Part shown: positions 62,201 to 64,000 of the stretch, piece after piece | Numbering within the stretch: the first letter of the stretch is position 1 | Layout: each line of letters starts with the position of its first letter | Assembly (NCBI RefSeq): GCF_021631985.1 | Contig: NZ_CP070225.1 | Span: forward strand, 2,418,001-2,482,000 | Direction: 5' to 3' | From: Sandaracinus amylolyticus | GTDB lineage: Bacteria > Myxococcota_A > Polyangia > Polyangiales > Sandaracinaceae | Length of the DNA: 64,000 bases | Notes under the pieces: model-generated | What the model was told of the DNA's origin: nothing | The model's database searches: none | The model's input: only the letters and a program-made list of their open reading frames with translations | Translations under genes and position numbers: made by a program

Positions 62201-62804
62201 GCGTCGCGTTGCGCTCGGCGGCCTCGCGCGCGCGTCGCTCCTGGAGCTGCGCGCGCGTCGCGCCGATCGCGAGACCGGCGCGGATCGCGACCGCCATCGC
62301 GATCTCCACGTGTGCGTCGGAGAGCTCGGATCGCTCGCTGCGCCGGCCGAGCGTGAGCACGCCGAACACTTCGTCGTGGGTGCGCAGCGGCACCGCGAGC
62401 ACGGCGCGCGTGCCGATCGCGGCGTGCAGCTGCGCGCTCTCGGGCGTGGTCGCGAGCTCCGCGGGAAGATCATCACGCGCCGACGACCACAGCGGCGCGC
62501 CGGTGCGGATCGGCGCCGTGAGCGCGTCGGGCAGCGAGAGCGCGCGGAGCGCGGGCGCGAGCGCGTCGTGCGGCGCTGCGATCGCGGCCGCGTGACGGGT
62601 GATGCGCCCCTCGTCGACGAGATCGATGGTCGCGCTGTCCGCGAGCGCGGGCACGACGGTGTCGACCACCGCGCGCAGCGTCGCCTCCACACCGCCCGAG
62701 CTCGCGATGCGGCGGCTCAGATCGAGCAGCACCGCGAGCCCGCGATCGAGCGGGCGCGAGTCGTGGACGGCGGGGCTCGCCTTCGTGCCGGCTGCGTCGC
62801 TCAT
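59256..62804 (-). CDS. Hybrid sensor histidine kinase: three GAF, two PAS, HisKA, HATPase, receiver
   Basis: A 1182-residue cytosolic hybrid kinase. Three GAF-type domains lie at roughly 15-190, 195-375 and 380-570, each starting with a helix such as GLAVLLDLSRRIASSGG. PAS1 (about 580-690) has ASPDTIFLVDAKTGRNVYVN and LPTLVHPDDLPGVLDRM; PAS2 (about 700-815) has HRSPGIRDIVGFDVDEVPTD. HisKA has the phosphorylated His in FLALLGHELRNPLAAIRS; HATPase has DDGIGIAPTAIERIFEPF and GGLGLGLALVRGLVELHGG. The receiver ends the protein: RVLIVEDNEDAAEMLRL, VVLCDIGLPGLMDG. The partner regulator is unknown. The C-terminal stop sits in hairpin 59241-59262. Confidence 0.95.
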   Translation of the reverse strand: MSDAAGTKASPAVHDSRPLDRGLAVLLDLSRRIASSGGVEATLRAVVDTVVPALADSATIDLVDEGRITRHAAAIAAPHDALAPALRALSLPDALTAPIRTGAPLWSSARDDLPAELATTPESAQLHAAIGTRAVLAVPLRTHDEVFGVLTLGRRSERSELSDAHVEIAMAVAIRAGLAIGATRAQLQERRAREAAERNATRLESLRRLAIDIAGASTAHDVLHAISGHARTLLGAQRAGFALPSARPGWLELVGSSALANEATRRRWETFPIDATLPLAVAFREGRARLHESSASMLEAYPDLAAYPDVARVSAVAAVPLRSTDRVIGSMVLGFEASRTFDADDVALLDMLASQTATVLERVSLYERSLREAEHQRLLARASDLLASSLDYARTLRAMVELAIPSFADWSAVDLFEERSVRRVAVHHADPAKVELVRTMFERWPTPRAQIDAFVASGQPILIREMTDELLVQGAQLLDDGRGDDEYLRLSRELGLRSYLSAPIRVRGEVRGAITFAWAESPRYYGDDDVEVALDLARRAGTALEHATLYAEVRAAERQAEKSRHLFEQMASASPDTIFLVDAKTGRNVYVNRFLGHDVEWIRGLGPALLPTLVHPDDLPGVLDRMSRIPTMRDGDHLEESYRMRHADGSYRWLDVRSVVFTRDEDGHPAELLGVARDVSAERARDEALRRSEETHRLATQAVRGLVYEWDFDTGSVHRSPGIRDIVGFDVDEVPTDPSWWRDRIHPDDVQHADARWQQLQREQTEVADTEYRVLHRDGSYRHVWDRGCVLRDASGRVVRLVGCTIDVTERVRARDAIQEADRRKTEFLALLGHELRNPLAAIRSAVQVLELLGPPEPRMTRARGVIVRQVGHMARLLDDLLDLSRIARGKLSLELQPVDLREIVRDCVEDHRLEIERSGASLALEVPREEISSAGDPTRLAQVLGNLLHNAAKFTSPGGHIDVALRVDDGRAVLSVRDDGIGIAPTAIERIFEPFVQDERRTDRSQGGLGLGLALVRGLVELHGGTVRAQSEGHGHGAELTITLPLREPAPAEEPAVAPCEARPRRVLIVEDNEDAAEMLRLVLESGGHQVEVAHTGSEALARARALAPEVVLCDIGLPGLMDGYDVARALRSDAITKGARLVALTGYGQEEDQRRAIDAGFDRHVTKPVDPRALGSLVGS

Positions 62805-62850
62805 GCGGTGAGGCCGAAGGGGTCACCCTCGCGCTTCGGGCTCCTCCGCG

Positions 62851-63663
62851 TCAAGCGCTGCGGAACCGACCGGCACACACCTGCACGAGGGTGCGCACGC
62901 GCGACGAATCGACCGGTGCGCGCACGTCACCGCCGGCCTTCACCCACGTGCCCACGATCGCACCGTCCGCATATCGGAGCAGGTGCTCCGCATCGTCGGG
63001 CGTGAGCCCCGATCCGAGCAGCACGGCGCGCGTGCCCGCCGCGGCGCGCACACGCTCGAGCGTCGCGAGATCGACGGGCGCGCCGGTCGCGGTACCGGTC
63101 ACGACGACCGCGTCGGCCATCCCGCGATCGAGCGTGTCCTTGGTCGCCTGCGTCGCGTCGATCGGCGCGAGGGGCGTCGCGTGCTTCACCAGCACGTCGG
63201 CACAGATCGCGACGTCGTGCGCACCGAGCGCGTGGCGGTAGCGCAGCGAGCGCGCAGCCTCGCCCTCGATCACGCCCTGGTCGGTCACGTACGCGCCGAC
63301 GTGCACGTTCACGCGCACGAACGACGCGCCGGTCGCGGCCGCGATCCCGAGCGCCGCGACGACGTCGTTGCGCAGGCAGTTCACGCCGACGCGCGCGAAG
63401 CGATCTCGCAGCGCGCGCGCGACGACCGTGATCGCCGCGACCTGGTGCGGCGGAAGCGGGTCGCGCGCATCGCCCTTCACGAAGGGACGCGATCCGAAGT
63501 TCTCGACGACGACGTTCTCGATGCCGCCCGCGGCGAGCGCGTCGGCGTCGCGCATCGCGTGCGCGTAGACCGCCTCGAAGCCACCGCCCGCGTGCCCGGG
63601 ATCACCGGGCATCGCGGGCAGATGGATCACCCCGACGAGGCCGCGCGGAGCGCTTGCGCTCAT
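62851..63663 (-). CDS. BtpA/SgcQ family TIM-barrel protein
   Basis: A 270-residue cytosolic protein of the BtpA family (TIM-barrel fold): LVGVIHLPAMPGDPGHAGG, GGIENVVVENFGSRPFVKG, ARVGVNCLRNDVVAALGIA, FVRVNVHVGAYVTDQGV and VLLGSGLTPDDAEHLLRYADGAIVGTW are all present. BtpA stabilises photosystem I in cyanobacteria, but the wider family is probably enzymatic and of unknown substrate. ATG 63663 overlaps the acyl-CoA dehydrogenase stop (ATGA). 46 bp separate its stop from the start of the histidine kinase gene, so they may be co-transcribed. Confidence 0.87.
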   Translation of the reverse strand: MSASAPRGLVGVIHLPAMPGDPGHAGGGFEAVYAHAMRDADALAAGGIENVVVENFGSRPFVKGDARDPLPPHQVAAITVVARALRDRFARVGVNCLRNDVVAALGIAAATGASFVRVNVHVGAYVTDQGVIEGEAARSLRYRHALGAHDVAICADVLVKHATPLAPIDATQATKDTLDRGMADAVVVTGTATGAPVDLATLERVRAAAGTRAVLLGSGLTPDDAEHLLRYADGAIVGTWVKAGGDVRAPVDSSRVRTLVQVCAGRFRSA

Positions 63664-64000
63664 GCGTGCCGGCGCGCGCGCACGAGGTCCTTCGTCATGT
63701 TCTTCTGGTGCGCCTCGAGCGTGCCGCCGCCGATCTCGATCAGCTTCGCGTCGCGCCACAGGCGCTCGACCGGGTACTCGCGGCAGTAGCCCGCGCCGCC
63801 CATCACCTGGATCGCGTAGTCCGCGCACATCTTGCCGACCGGCGCCGCGAAGAGCTTCGCCGCGTCGGAGCCGATGCGGTTGCGGCTCTCGGCCGAGACG
63901 TCGCGCGCGACGTTGTAGACGAGGGCCTTCGCGGCCTCCATCGCGGCGTAGCCGTCCGCGATGTAGCGCTGGATCTGCCCGTACTCCGAGATCGGCTTGC
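63660..64000 (-). CDS. Acyl-CoA dehydrogenase, C-terminal part (N-terminus off the window)
   Basis: The last 112 residues of a flavin acyl-CoA dehydrogenase, read from the right edge. KPISEYGQIQRYIADGYAAM continues into the C-terminal helical bundle: AAKALVYNVARDVSAESRNR, GSDAAKLFAAPVGKMCADYA, IQVMGGAGYCREYPVERLWR and DAKLIEIGGGTLEAHQKNM. The IQVMGGAGY and the RDAK segments are the FAD-binding and dimer hallmarks of the family. The upstream end, flavin domain and substrate specificity cannot be judged. It is translationally coupled to the BtpA gene downstream. Confidence 0.9.
   Translation of the reverse strand, partial: KPISEYGQIQRYIADGYAAMEAAKALVYNVARDVSAESRNRIGSDAAKLFAAPVGKMCADYAIQVMGGAGYCREYPVERLWRDAKLIEIGGGTLEAHQKNMTKDLVRARRHA

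Noticed and set aside
1-64000. tRNA, rRNA, CRISPR, insertion sequences, phage genes, biosynthetic megasynthases or prophage attachment sites.
   Set aside because: None recognised when reading both strands; no T-loop-like GGTTCGAATCC, no regular spaced repeats, no transposase motif. A covariance scan would be decisive for RNA genes.

Overview
The window is 64 kb of very GC-rich chromosomal DNA with almost every third codon position G or C. Three Ser/Thr (Hanks-type) kinases, a MYXO-CTERM sorting signal, several lipoproteins with Asp-Ala-Gly linkers, an olefin (ole) gene set and a DUF1592/DUF1552 pair together point to a large-genome myxobacterium, most like the Sandaracinus group. That assignment is inference from gene content and was not searched. 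No rRNA, tRNA, CRISPR array, transposase or phage gene was recognised. Extreme GC produces long false reading frames opposite nearly every gene; genes were chosen by family match, tiling and overlap structure.

Region 1 (1-14.9 kb): a giant kinase running off the left edge, a DUF72 protein, a kelch lipoprotein, a regulator with two winged-helix domains behind a lipoprotein gene, and two surface-protein units diverging from a remarkable 100-bp palindrome at 9615-9714. Then come rsmI and an RpoH-like sigma factor. Region 2 (15-23 kb): a polytopic membrane protein, rlmM, and a tight plus-strand run of TetR, AmpG-like MFS, coaD-like, MBL hydrolase and PhoD-like phosphatase genes with 4-bp or 1-bp overlaps. 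Region 3 (23-29 kb): oleA, oleB and oleC are translationally coupled; oleD follows after two inserted genes (a STAS-like protein and a lipoprotein esterase). Together these Ole proteins should make long-chain alkenes from fatty acyl-CoA.

Region 4 (29-41 kb): secreted PI-PLC-like and PhoX-like proteins, a family 2 glycosyltransferase, three small proteins, purF, a DUF1592/DUF1552 pair and a hybrid regulator joining an OmpR-type winged helix, an FHA domain and a decayed NtrC-type ATPase. Region 5 (41-56 kb): a kinase fused to an alpha/beta-hydrolase-like domain, an archaeal-type TrmY methyltransferase, a HupE/UreJ-like membrane protein, a small zinc ribbon, a short kinase, a rifampicin-phosphotransferase-like enzyme overlapping a pseudouridine synthase, a MepA-type murein endopeptidase, an RNase HII-like protein, and an AraC regulator beside a beta-propeller lipoprotein. 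Region 6 (56.7-64 kb): feoAB behind a Fur-box-like site, a three-GAF hybrid histidine kinase, and a BtpA-family protein coupled to an acyl-CoA dehydrogenase that runs off the right edge.

The most unusual non-coding signals are the phased palindrome at 9615-9714, a family of four related hairpin elements placed immediately after stop codons (three ending in T-runs), and a 21-bp-spaced direct repeat downstream of the AraC gene. No intergenic stretch exceeds about 230 bases.
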